DNA of 7,297 nt from UBA73 sp964364885 (GCA_964364885.1 CAYIOA010000039.1:1-7297); one strand, 5' to 3'. Shown: positions 1-5,923, counted from the stretch's first letter. A program made the numbers and translations. Notes: a model not told the origin generated them from the sequence alone.

Positions 1-2261
1 GTGAAAAAATTCCCGCTGACTGTATTGTTATTGAAGAAAAAGAGCTTTTGGTTAATGAGGCTATACTTACAGGAGAATCTAAAGAAATAAAAAAAACAGC
101 TGCGAAAAATGAAAAAGACTGCTCTGAAAAAAACACTCTTTACATGGGCTCTTTTGTTGTGAACGGAAAATGCCTCGCAAAAGTAATACGCACTGGAATG
201 AGCACAAGGTTCGGAAGTATAGCAAATATGATTTCAACCGCAGAAAAAGAGCTCCCATTGCAGAATAAAATTAATAAAATATCTAAATATATGTCTATTG
301 TAGCAGTTATTTTTTCTGTATTAACCGGATTATTTATGATTATAGAAAAACCAGCTTCAGAAAATCTTCTTATCGACGCTATAATATTAATGATAGCGCT
401 GGCTGTTTCCGCTTTTCCAGAGGGATTTCCCGTAGTCTTGATTACCTCTCTTGCTAACGGCGTACATAAAATGGCCCAAAAAAATGCAATTGTAAACAGA
501 ATGTCAATAATTGAAACTCTTGGAGAAACAACCGTTATATGCTCGGACAAAACAGGAACAATAACTAAAGGGGAAATGACTGTAAGTAAAATTTTTTCAG
601 ATAATGATTTGATTGATGTTACTGGAGCAGGTTATGAGGGAAAAGGAGATTTCTTGTTGTATAACAAAAAAATAAACCCTATAAAAAAGAATGCCCTCTC
701 TCTTTTAATAAAGGGTTCTGTTGTTTGCAATGACGCAAGAATAAGAAGAACCGGCGAGGACAATTTATATAATATAAGCGGAGCTCCAACAGAAGCATCT
801 CTTTTGATTATGGCTGCAAAGGCAGGAATGCATATTGAAGATTTAAATTTTAAAAGAATAGAAGAAATACCGTTTGACTCTAAAAGAAAGATGATGTCTG
901 TTCTGTGTAAACTAGAAAAAGAAAACTATGTATTTTCAAAGGGTGCTCCTGAGATTTTATTAAAGAAATGCAAAAAAATACAAAGAAGCCAGGGATTATT
1001 TAGTTTAAAAGAAAGAGAAAAAGAAAGGATTTTAAGTCTAAACAAAAAGCTTACCTCTAATTCACTAAGAACTATTGCTGTTGCATATAAAAAAGTAACC
1101 TCTTTCAGCAAAGACCATTTTGAAGAAGAGCTTGTTTTCTTGGGATTGGTTGGAATAGAGGACCCTCCAAGAGAAGAAGTTAAAGAATCCGTATTGTTAT
1201 GCATGAAAGCAGGAATAAAAGTAAAAATTATTACTGGTGATAACAAAGAAACTGCTTTGGCTATTTCAAAGAAAATAGGATTGTACGGAAAGGTAATAGA
1301 AGGACAGGATCTGGACAAAATAAGCGAGCACGAGCTTTCTAAGATAGTTGGCGAAATAGTTGTTTTTGCAAGGGTGAAACCAGAGCATAAACTAAAGATT
1401 ATCAAAGCATTAAAAATGAACGGAGAAATAGTCACAATGACTGGAGATGGTGTTAATGATGCCCCCGCTCTCAAAGAAGCCCATATCGGGGTAGCAATGG
1501 GAAAAAACGGAACTGACGTCTCAAGAGAAGTTGCAGATTTAACGCTAAAAGACGATAATTTTGCAACTATTGTTGTGGCTATAAAAGAAGGAAGAGCTAT
1601 ATTTAAGAATATTAGAAAATTCATCAGCTATCAATTATCGTGCAGCTATGCCGAGCTTATGATTCTATTTTTCGGGGTATTGCTAGCGCCTGTCCTTGGT
1701 TGGCAGATTCCTTTGCTTCTAGCATTGCAGATACTATTTATGAATCTCGTTACAGACGACTTGCCGGCAATAACTCTCGCACTGACTCCTTCTTCATTAG
1801 ACATAATGGAGGAAAAACCAAGAAAGAAAAAAGAAATATTAAACAACTCTCTTATAGCTTGGCTTACAATTGCAGGGATACTCATGGCGATTATAACTCT
1901 GTCTGTTTTCTTTGTAAGTTTTAACATTCTTCATCAAAACACAGAGTTTGCAAGAACAACAGCTCTGCTTTCATTAATTTGCTTAGAAATAGCCAACGCT
2001 TATAATTTTATGTCGTTCAGGCAAAGAGTATCCTTCAAGTCTTTGAGAGTAAATAAATATCTTTTTTATGCCTCTGTACTCTCTATTTTAGCAACAATAG
2101 TTATAATTTACACCCCATTAAATAAAGCGTTTGGAACAGTCCCCATTGGAGTTACAAGCTGGATAATTGGAATTGTATCTGCGATTGTCATTATTCTGGT
2201 ATTTAATCTATTGAAAAAACTGAATGAGAAGAATAATTTCCTCAAATTAGAGCATTTTTAA
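1..2261 (+). CDS. Cation-transporting P-type ATPase, P2A (Ca2+-pump-like), 5' partial
   Basis: This is a membrane pump that uses ATP through an aspartyl-phosphate intermediate. The frame is open from the window edge (codons from base 3), so the N-terminus and first membrane helices are missing. The first visible residues, EKIPAD, followed by LTGES (about 69-83), belong to the actuator domain. Next come a membrane pair with PEGFP (417-431), the phosphorylation motif DKTGT (Asp codon 546-548), the nucleotide-binding KGAPE (from 939), TGD (1233-1241), the hinge GDGVNDAP (1443-1466), and a C-terminal membrane block of about six helices. Residues matching the SERCA calcium ligands are present: Glu in PEGFP, Glu in helix 5 (codon 1653), and Asn, Thr and Asp in NLVTDD (from 1743). 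This favours Ca2+ or a related divalent ion over Na+/K+ or heavy metals, but the ion is inference. The internal TTG at 48 is not a true start because it lies inside the actuator domain. The stop is TAA, and the next gene has its own promoter. Confidence 0.95.
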   Translation, partial: EKIPADCIVIEEKELLVNEAILTGESKEIKKTAAKNEKDCSEKNTLYMGSFVVNGKCLAKVIRTGMSTRFGSIANMISTAEKELPLQNKINKISKYMSIVAVIFSVLTGLFMIIEKPASENLLIDAIILMIALAVSAFPEGFPVVLITSLANGVHKMAQKNAIVNRMSIIETLGETTVICSDKTGTITKGEMTVSKIFSDNDLIDVTGAGYEGKGDFLLYNKKINPIKKNALSLLIKGSVVCNDARIRRTGEDNLYNISGAPTEASLLIMAAKAGMHIEDLNFKRIEEIPFDSKRKMMSVLCKLEKENYVFSKGAPEILLKKCKKIQRSQGLFSLKEREKERILSLNKKLTSNSLRTIAVAYKKVTSFSKDHFEEELVFLGLVGIEDPPREEVKESVLLCMKAGIKVKIITGDNKETALAISKKIGLYGKVIEGQDLDKISEHELSKIVGEIVVFARVKPEHKLKIIKALKMNGEIVTMTGDGVNDAPALKEAHIGVAMGKNGTDVSREVADLTLKDDNFATIVVAIKEGRAIFKNIRKFISYQLSCSYAELMILFFGVLLAPVLGWQIPLLLALQILFMNLVTDDLPAITLALTPSSLDIMEEKPRKKKEILNNSLIAWLTIAGILMAIITLSVFFVSFNILHQNTEFARTTALLSLICLEIANAYNFMSFRQRVSFKSLRVNKYLFYASVLSILATIVIIYTPLNKAFGTVPIGVTSWIIGIVSAIVIILVFNLLKKLNEKNNFLKLEHF

Positions 2262-2276
2262 AAGTCAATAAAACCA

Positions 2277-2284
2277 TTTAAAAA
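2277..2284 (+). promoter_or_regulatory. TATA box for methionine aminopeptidase
   Basis: TTTAAAAA lies in the 47-base gap after the ATPase stop. Its centre is about 28 bases before the ATG at 2309, so the predicted transcript starts at or next to the start codon (leaderless). It also argues against the in-frame TTG at 2291, which would fall upstream of transcription start. Confidence 0.6.
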
Positions 2285-2308
2285 TGCATATTGCCACTAA
2301 TAGAAACA

Positions 2309-3193
2309 ATGAACGAAAAAGAAATAAAGAAGCTAAAACATGCAGGAGAGATAGCAAAGCAGGTAAAAGAATACGCAAGACAAATCATAAAGCCAAATAT
2401 CCTTCTGCTGGAGATAGCAGAAAAAATAGAAGCTAAAATAATAGAATTGGGAGGCAAGCCGGCATTTCCAGTTAATCTCTCAAAAAATGAAATAGCTGCA
2501 CACTCGACTCCCTCATTCAATGATACTGAAACAGCCTCTGGTTTGTTAAAAGTTGATATTGGTGTCCATATTGACGGTTTTGTGGCAGATACTGCGTTTT
2601 CACTAGACTTGGAAAACTCAGAAGAAAATAAAAAGTTAATTGAAGCAGCAGAACTAGCGCTAAAAAAAGCAGTTGAAACTATAAACCTAAATGTTTCGTT
2701 AAGAAAAATAGGCTCAGTAATAGAAAAAGCAATAACTTCAGAGAACTTCGAGCCAATAAGAAACCTGTCAGGGCACTCAATAAAAGAATACGAGCTTCAC
2801 GCAGGTTTGACAATCCCAAACCACGACAACTTGCAAGAAATAAAAATAGAAGAAGGAGTATATGCAATAGAGCCATTTGCTACAACAGGGCTGGGCCAGG
2901 TTATAAACGGCAAATTATCAAACATTTATCAGATACAAAAAGAAGGCCAAGTAAGAGATTCATTTGCCCGCGAAGTCCTTGCATTTATCAAAGAAGAATA
3001 CAAAACACTTCCCTTCTGCGCGCGCCAATTGCACAAAAAATTCAGCTCGCGCGTTGTTATAGCTCTAAAACAAATAGAAGATGCCGGAATCTTGCATAAT
3101 CACCCTCAATTAATAGAAAGCTCAAGAAAACCAGTAGCGCAGGCCGAACACACAATTATTATAACGAAAAAAGAGAAGATTATCACGACTTAA
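2309..3193 (+). CDS. map: Type II methionine aminopeptidase (archaeal)
   Basis: This cytosolic dimetal hydrolase removes the initiator methionine from new proteins. From the ATG at 2309 it is 294 residues, essentially the length of the Pyrococcus enzyme (295). The pita-bread-fold signature residues are all visible: His65 in EIAAHSTP, metal ligands Asp83 (KVDIGVH) and Asp94 (FVADTAF), His156 (NLSGHSI), Glu188 (AIEPFATTG) and Glu280 (QAEHTII), plus His164 (LHAG). The long segment between Ile200 and Val277 is the winged-helix-like insertion that separates type II from type I enzymes. An upstream in-frame TTG at 2291 would add six residues, but it sits only about 10 bases from the TATA box, so ATG 2309 is preferred. 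It has its own promoter. Its TAA overlaps the stop of the convergent gene by four bases. No oddity is seen in the catalytic residues. Confidence 0.96.
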   Translation: MNEKEIKKLKHAGEIAKQVKEYARQIIKPNILLLEIAEKIEAKIIELGGKPAFPVNLSKNEIAAHSTPSFNDTETASGLLKVDIGVHIDGFVADTAFSLDLENSEENKKLIEAAELALKKAVETINLNVSLRKIGSVIEKAITSENFEPIRNLSGHSIKEYELHAGLTIPNHDNLQEIKIEEGVYAIEPFATTGLGQVINGKLSNIYQIQKEGQVRDSFAREVLAFIKEEYKTLPFCARQLHKKFSSRVVIALKQIEDAGILHNHPQLIESSRKPVAQAEHTIIITKKEKIITT

Positions 3194-3402
3194 ATCAATT
3201 CCTCGCCAAGTTCAACATCATCTGTATCATCAATCAAAGATTCTTCTATCAGAGAATTTGTTTCTGCATCACCAACCACACCTTCCTGACCACTTCCCTG
3301 GCTGTCTGAACTTCCTATTCCTAGCATATTAGCCCCGTAATAAACAACTCCAAGTAATATAAGCAATATTACAATCCAGAATATTATCTTCTTTATTCCC
3401 AT
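3190..3402 (-). CDS. Small single-pass membrane protein with acidic tail
   Basis: A 70-residue protein I do not recognise. It begins with a short basic start (MGIKK), then one hydrophobic helix (about residues 5-28, IIFWIVILLILLG...), then a Gly/Ser/Gln-rich linker and a strongly acidic tail ending ...DDTDDVELGEELI. There are no Lys or Arg residues after the helix, so by the positive-inside rule the N-terminus is cytoplasmic and the tail faces outside. It is the second gene of an operon: its ATG overlaps the upstream gene's TAA as TAATG, and a Shine-Dalgarno-like GAGGAGAT lies about 10 bases upstream on the minus strand (within 3408-3422). It is therefore probably translated by coupling. Its stop shares a TTAA with the convergent methionine aminopeptidase stop. 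Function is unknown; a surface-complex partner of the preceding coiled-coil protein is a guess from the operon. Confidence 0.8.
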   Translation of the reverse strand: MGIKKIIFWIVILLILLGVVYYGANMLGIGSSDSQGSGQEGVVGDAETNSLIEESLIDDTDDVELGEELI

Positions 3403-4400
3403 TATTCACTATCTCCTCTTCCAGAAGTATTAGCAGTCCGCACCTTCAAAGCATCTCTAATCGCTTCACGCTTCTCTGCAACTTTTTCAGCTCTCTTCCT
3501 TAAAGCTTCTGAATTTTTCTCCAAAACATTGCCTGCTTTCTCTGCGCCTTTCTTCCTAAGTTCAACAGCCCTGTCTGCCAACCTATCAGACGCTCTCTCA
3601 AGTCTCTTCTCTTTAAACTCAGAAACAATTTTATCCTTTAACTCTCTCCTTTTATTCTCCTCCTCTCGCAGTTTCTCCTTTAGCCTATCTTTCTCTTCGT
3701 CTTTCATAATCTTTATCTCAGTTTTCAGCTGCTCAAGAGCTTCTCTCTTGCTTATTTCTCCATCTTTAATTTTCCTTAAAATATCCTCATTTTCAGCTCC
3801 GCTTGCAGCCAATACTCTCCGCGCACGCTCTGCATTCAATAATCTTCTCTGCTCAGATATCTGCCCATGCAATTCTTTTAATTCTGCTCTGTCAATCTCG
3901 CTAAACTTCAATCTCAAAGCATTCTTATCGCCCTCGCTCAACAATAACCTCGCTTTCTTTCTAAACTCCTTTACCAAAGCCTTGGCATCTTTTTTAATGT
4001 CAATAAAATGCTGAACAGTCACATTAGCAGTTTCATTATTGTATATTCTCCCAGCTTCATCACCCAGCAATCGAAGTTCTTCAACAATTCCCTCCAATTC
4101 AGTTGTAGTTACATTAGTTTTGTTTCCAAGGCGCTCAATCACTGCCTCTCCCCACAAAACTCTTCTCATAATCTGAAATTGCAATTGCAAAGCTCTCATC
4201 CTTGCTCCATGGCTAATATCCATAACTTCAACTTCTTTCTCAGTATCATCGTCAACTTCTGTCTCATTAGAAATATCTACGCTCTCGTTAGAGCTCGTCT
4301 CGTTATTAGCAGAGTCAGTTATATTGCTCTGCGCAAAAACAAAACTGGAAAGAAACATCAAACTAGCAATCAAAACAACAATTATCAAACTCTTTTTCAT
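3402..4400 (-). CDS. Secreted/surface coiled-coil protein with N-glycosylation sequons
   Basis: A 332-residue protein of no family I can name. It starts with a clear Sec signal peptide: MKK, a hydrophobic core to about residue 20, and a likely cut after SFVFA (residue 23). A low-complexity Asn/Ser/Thr/Asp/Glu segment (24-58) follows, with sequons at about N26, N33, N38 and N45. I count nine N-X-S/T sites over the whole protein, which fits an exported, glycosylated archaeal protein. From about residue 160 to 320 it is almost entirely Lys/Glu/Arg/Leu/Ala in heptad-like runs (such as KDEEKDRLKEKLREEENKRR), so a long coiled coil is expected. No membrane anchor is seen after the signal peptide; it could associate with the small membrane protein encoded next in the operon. 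The ATG at 4400 is about 25 bases after a TATA box, so a leaderless start is likely. The antisense frames 3529-4014 and 4008-4439 are shadows. Confidence 0.88.
   Translation of the reverse strand: MKKSLIIVVLIASLMFLSSFVFAQSNITDSANNETSSNESVDISNETEVDDDTEKEVEVMDISHGARMRALQLQFQIMRRVLWGEAVIERLGNKTNVTTTELEGIVEELRLLGDEAGRIYNNETANVTVQHFIDIKKDAKALVKEFRKKARLLLSEGDKNALRLKFSEIDRAELKELHGQISEQRRLLNAERARRVLAASGAENEDILRKIKDGEISKREALEQLKTEIKIMKDEEKDRLKEKLREEENKRRELKDKIVSEFKEKRLERASDRLADRAVELRKKGAEKAGNVLEKNSEALRKRAEKVAEKREAIRDALKVRTANTSGRGDSE
3408..3422 (-). promoter_or_regulatory. Shine-Dalgarno-like site for the 70-residue membrane protein
   Basis: The minus strand reads GGAAGAGGAGATAGT here, with GGAG about 10 bases before the ATG at 3402. 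As the second gene of the operon cannot be leaderless, this is the likely ribosome site. It decides the start together with the TAATG stop/start overlap. Confidence 0.5.
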
Positions 4401-4421
4401 GATTTTTCTAATACTAAAAAC

Positions 4422-4429
4422 TTTTTAAA
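4422..4429 (-). promoter_or_regulatory. TATA box for the coiled-coil protein operon
   Basis: The minus strand reads AAAGG-TTTAAAAA, with a purine-rich BRE-like stretch just upstream. The box centre is 25-26 bases before the ATG at 4400, so the mRNA is probably leaderless. It is back to back with the tRNA promoter. Confidence 0.65.
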
Positions 4430-4444
4430 CCTTTGCTAAAAACC

Positions 4445-4452
4445 TTTAAATA
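4445..4452 (+). promoter_or_regulatory. TATA box for tRNA-Tyr
   Basis: TTTAAATA is centred about 26 bases before the first tRNA base (4475). Only about 15 bases separate it from the opposite-facing box at 4422-4429, so the two units share a compact divergent promoter region. Confidence 0.65.
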
Positions 4453-4474
4453 ACATCTTTCTTTCAAATAAATA

Positions 4475-4626
4475 CCCCTCGTAGCTCAGTGGTTAGAGCG
4501 TCTGGCTGTAGAAGCCTAGCACAGACATTCCATTTGGATAAGGATGAAGTGCGATTAGCCGACCATCTGTTTGGGTATGCAAAAGCAGAACCCGGAAGAT
4601 CCCCAGTTCGATTCTGGGCGGGGGGA
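4475..4626 (+). tRNA. tRNA-Tyr (GTA) with a 79-base intron
   Basis: The cloverleaf folds by hand. The acceptor is CCCCTCG (4475-4481) with CGGGGGG (4619-4625), including one T-G wobble. The D stem is GCTC/GAGC (4484-4487 with 4496-4499) with loop AGTGGTTA. The anticodon stem is TCTGG (4501-4505) with CCGGA (4592-4596). The loop starts C-T-G-T-A, so the anticodon GTA is at 4508-4510 after T33. The variable loop has five bases. The T stem is CCCAG/CTGGG around TTCGATT. C1-G72 with discriminator A73 (4626) are the known archaeal tyrosine identity elements. CCA is not encoded. The exons are 4475-4511 and 4591-4626, giving 73 bases when spliced. The gene has its own TATA box. The open frames 4464-4673 and 4489-4701 across it are spurious. 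Confidence 0.95.
4512..4590 (+). other. tRNA-Tyr intron (canonical 37/38 position) with BHB-like splice motif
   Basis: The boundaries come from a bulge-helix-bulge-like fold. CTGT (4506-4509, tRNA 32-35) pairs with GCAG (4585-4588) as the 4-bp central helix. The flanking three-base bulges are AGA (4510-4512) and AAC (4589-4591), and the archaeal endonuclease cuts after the second base of each. The outer helix is not directly stacked: GCCTA (4514-4518) with TGGGT (4572-4576) pairs further in, followed by ACAGA/TCTGT (4521-4525 with 4566-4570), leaving about eight unpaired bases on the 3' side. So one side is canonical and the other relaxed. No open frame of note lies inside. A boundary shift of one base is possible. 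Confidence 0.8.
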
Positions 4627-4629
4627 TTT
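4612..4629 (+). repeat. Direct repeat copy 1: tRNA-Tyr 3' end
   Basis: TTCTGGGCGGGGGGATTT is the T-arm 3' strand, acceptor 3' strand and discriminator of tRNA-Tyr plus three flanking bases. It recurs without mismatch at 4736-4753. A weaker match continues for some bases on the downstream side. Confidence 0.85.
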
Positions 4630-4831
4630 CTATTCCCGCACCATTGTGCATATGCAAATAATTTTGCTAACAAAAGGCAATTTGTTTCTTTGAACTCATA
4701 GAAGGTTTCTTTACAAAGAAAGTTTGTATTTCTGGTTCTGGGCGGGGGGATTTTTTATTCTAATTTTCCATGCCTTATTCATCTTTCTCAATCTCATCTA
4801 ACAAATTCTTGACACTATAAAGAAAAGTATC
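4627..4831. other. Gene-free stretch with clustered inverted repeats
   Basis: No credible gene lies in these 205 bases. They hold several small palindromes: GCAC/GTGC (4638-4641 with 4646-4649), the perfect palindrome TGCATATGCA (4647-4656), GCAAA/TTTGC (4654-4658 with 4663-4667), ACAAA/TTTGT (4670-4674 with 4681-4685) and TTTCTTT/AAAGAAA (4706-4712 with 4715-4721). GTTTCTTT also occurs twice directly (4684-4691 and 4705-4712). The second copy of the tRNA 3' end follows. Part of this could be a tRNA 3' trailer or a small structured RNA, or the decayed inside of an integrated element. Nothing in the sequence decides between them. Confidence 0.5.
4736..4753 (+). repeat. Direct repeat copy 2: displaced tRNA-Tyr 3' end (att-like)
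   Basis: This is an 18-base perfect copy of 4612-4629 at an offset of 124 bases. A gapped match continues to about 4760 (TATTC in both). The rest of the T arm, anticodon arm and acceptor 5' strand are absent, so this is not a second tRNA. Such displaced tRNA 3' ends are typical of attachment sites left by tyrosine-recombinase integration. Here it is followed by T6 (4751-4756), which could also end transcription. Confidence 0.8.
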
Positions 4832-5320
4832 TCAGTTTTCTTTGTCCAAAATTCTCACCCATATCCGAGGAATCTGGAGGTTTCGTTGTGAAAATCCTGG
4901 ATAAGCTGCTGACATTTTCCGCTCATCACAGCAATAGAAACCGCCGCACTCTTTATACATTCTAAGAAACTCCCAAAGTGTATCCATAGTTACAGGATGA
5001 TGCTCGTGCGTGCGTATCTCTCTATACTCTTTTCCATGCTCAACAAATTGCTTTAGCCAGTTTTTGCCAACATCGCGCCATGGCTCAATATCCGGTTCGT
5101 GAAGAGTTGTTATGTATTCTATCTCCCTAGAGTTGCACCTATCCCATCTTGCTCTCATTGTCGCAACCTTCTCAAGCACGGGCGCGGAAAGGCGAATTCC
5201 AATCTCTCTATTTTTGCCCCTAATCTCGTCTAATACATAATAATCTTCATGGATATCTCCCGGCTCGCGACCGAGTTTTTGTCTTCCTTTCCAAAACTGC
5301 AGCACAAGATAACTGTCCAT
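4832..5320 (-). CDS. Orphan 162-residue protein, GC-richer than neighbours
   Basis: I do not recognise this protein. It appears soluble, with no signal peptide or membrane helix. It is rich in Arg, Glu, His, Trp and Cys: a block near the N-terminus reads FWKGRQKLGREPGD; the middle has LHEPDIEPWRDVGKNW; then THEHHPVTMDTLWEF and GGFYCCDERKMSAAYPGF. The clustered His and Cys residues could bind metal, but no known motif is seen. An ATG at 5335 gives 167 residues. However, the TATA box at 5341-5348 is centred about 25 bases before the in-frame ATG at 5320 and only about 10 before 5335, so 5320 is preferred (leaderless). Three 60-base lines counted within the gene are 43, 47 and 53 percent GC, higher than much of the window. 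Its neighbour is the att-like tRNA repeat, so recent acquisition is plausible. Confidence 0.75.
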   Translation of the reverse strand: MDSYLVLQFWKGRQKLGREPGDIHEDYYVLDEIRGKNREIGIRLSAPVLEKVATMRARWDRCNSREIEYITTLHEPDIEPWRDVGKNWLKQFVEHGKEYREIRTHEHHPVTMDTLWEFLRMYKECGGFYCCDERKMSAAYPGFSQRNLQIPRIWVRILDKEN

Positions 5321-5340
5321 AAAAATACTTTTCATAGAGG

Positions 5341-5348
5341 TATTTAAA
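5341..5348 (-). promoter_or_regulatory. TATA box for the 162-residue orphan gene
   Basis: The minus strand reads GG-TTTAAATA, centred about 25 bases before the ATG at 5320. This spacing decides the start: transcripts beginning about 5320 could not encode the five extra residues from 5335. Confidence 0.6.
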
Positions 5349-5409
5349 CCATTGCCAGAACCCAGAATAAAAGTCTCTTGTAACTTTATAATTACAATAA
5401 ACAGGAAAG

Positions 5410-5417
5410 TTTAAATA
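5410..5417 (+). promoter_or_regulatory. TATA box for the alpha-CTD-like gene
   Basis: TTTAAATA is centred 25-26 bases before the ATG at 5439, the same geometry as the other leaderless genes here. This supports 5439, not the internal ATG at 5660, as the original start of the gene. Confidence 0.65.
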
Positions 5418-5438
5418 TGAATAGTATTAAGTTTGCTA

Positions 5439-5923
5439 ATGAATCTAAAAGTAGAATTTGATAAGATTGACTTGGGATATGAAACACTTAGAGAAGTATT
5501 AAAGTACTCTTCAAAAAAAGAAAATTTGGGGTAAGAGTAATAGAAGCGGTATATCGAGGTCCGCTCTATAGTGAGGCCATACCAGATTATAGATTTGAAT
5601 GCAAAATAAAAGTAAATGGTGATCAATCTCTTCTAAGCGGATTATTTAAGATCTTAGAAATGGAATCTGACGAACAAAAAAGAAAAGAAATAGAAGATAT
5701 AAACAAGATAGTTAATCCTGCCATCCTGGAAACAAAGGTAGATGAACTAGGACTATCTCGCAGAGTAACTAAAGCCCTGGGATGTGTTAAGATTACAACT
5801 CTAGGCGAACTAATTGGACACACACCAAATGAATTATGCCAATTAAGACAATTCAGTCGTGCTTCTTTAAACCAAGTCAAAACAAAACTTGAAGAGTATG
5901 GTCTAGCACTCAAAAATAAATAA
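5439..5923 (+). CDS. RNA polymerase alpha-C-terminal-domain-like protein, frame interrupted (-1)
   Basis: The C-terminal 66 residues (from ILETKVDELGLS..., about 5726-5920) resemble the helix-hairpin-helix alpha-CTD of bacterial RpoA over its whole length. By eye the equivalents of E. coli Arg265 and Ser299 are kept, while N268, G296 and K298 are changed. Archaeal RNA polymerase subunit D has no such domain, so this is a stand-alone DNA-binding candidate, not a polymerase subunit. The ATG at 5439 opens a 31-codon frame (MNLKVEFDKIDLGY...) that ends in TAA at 5532. The -1 frame is open from 5492 to 5923 and continues in plausible protein (GVRVIEAVYRGPLYSE...). Joined near 5513-5531 it gives about 161 residues. 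An ATG at 5660 could yield an 87-residue protein with the CTD alone. Programmed frameshifting, a real mutation or a one-base sequencing loss are all possible. T6 at 5937-5942 may terminate it. Confidence 0.75.
5513..5519 (+). other. A7 run, candidate -1 slippery site or indel
   Basis: In the 0 frame this reads tcA-AAA-AAA-g, an X-XXY-YYZ type heptamer suited to tandem slippage by -1. It lies 12 bases before the 0-frame stop (5532-5534), inside the region where the two frames of the alpha-CTD-like gene overlap (5492-5531). A lost base in this run, or in the GGGG at 5528-5531, would explain the break equally well. Confidence 0.45.

Noticed and set aside
140..550. Open frame of 136 codons on the minus strand
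   Set aside because: It lies wholly antisense to the P-type ATPase, which has clear motifs there.
926..1624. Long open frame of 232 codons on the minus strand
   Set aside because: It is antisense to the ATPase nucleotide-binding and phosphorylation domains; its Ser/Ile/Phe-rich composition is what a reversed Lys/Glu-rich gene gives.
1640..1927. Short frames on both strands within the ATPase C-terminal membrane block
   Set aside because: Both are shadows of the ATPase helices 5-7 and have no promoter or family resemblance.
2291..2308. In-frame TTG start six codons upstream of the methionine aminopeptidase ATG
   Set aside because: It is too close to the TATA box to be on the mRNA, and known family members begin near the ATG at 2309.
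3529..4439. Two plus-strand frames (3529-4014, 4008-4439)
   Set aside because: They are antisense to the coiled-coil gene; their Ser/Leu/Phe runs mirror Lys/Glu codons.
4464..4701. Open frames over the tRNA-Tyr region on both strands
   Set aside because: They cover the tRNA gene and intron; the cloverleaf explains the sequence.
5353..5366. Possible third, inverted copy of the tRNA-end repeat (minus strand reads TTCTGGGTTCTGG)
   Set aside because: It matches only the TTCTGGG part and lacks the GC-rich acceptor stretch, so chance is a sufficient explanation.
5417..5461. ATG at 5417 as start of a short peptide
   Set aside because: It overlaps the last base of the TATA box, reads only 14 codons, and is out of frame with both parts of the alpha-CTD-like gene.
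5623..5913. Minus-strand frame of 96 codons
   Set aside because: It is antisense to the alpha-CTD-like domain, which has recognisable similarity.
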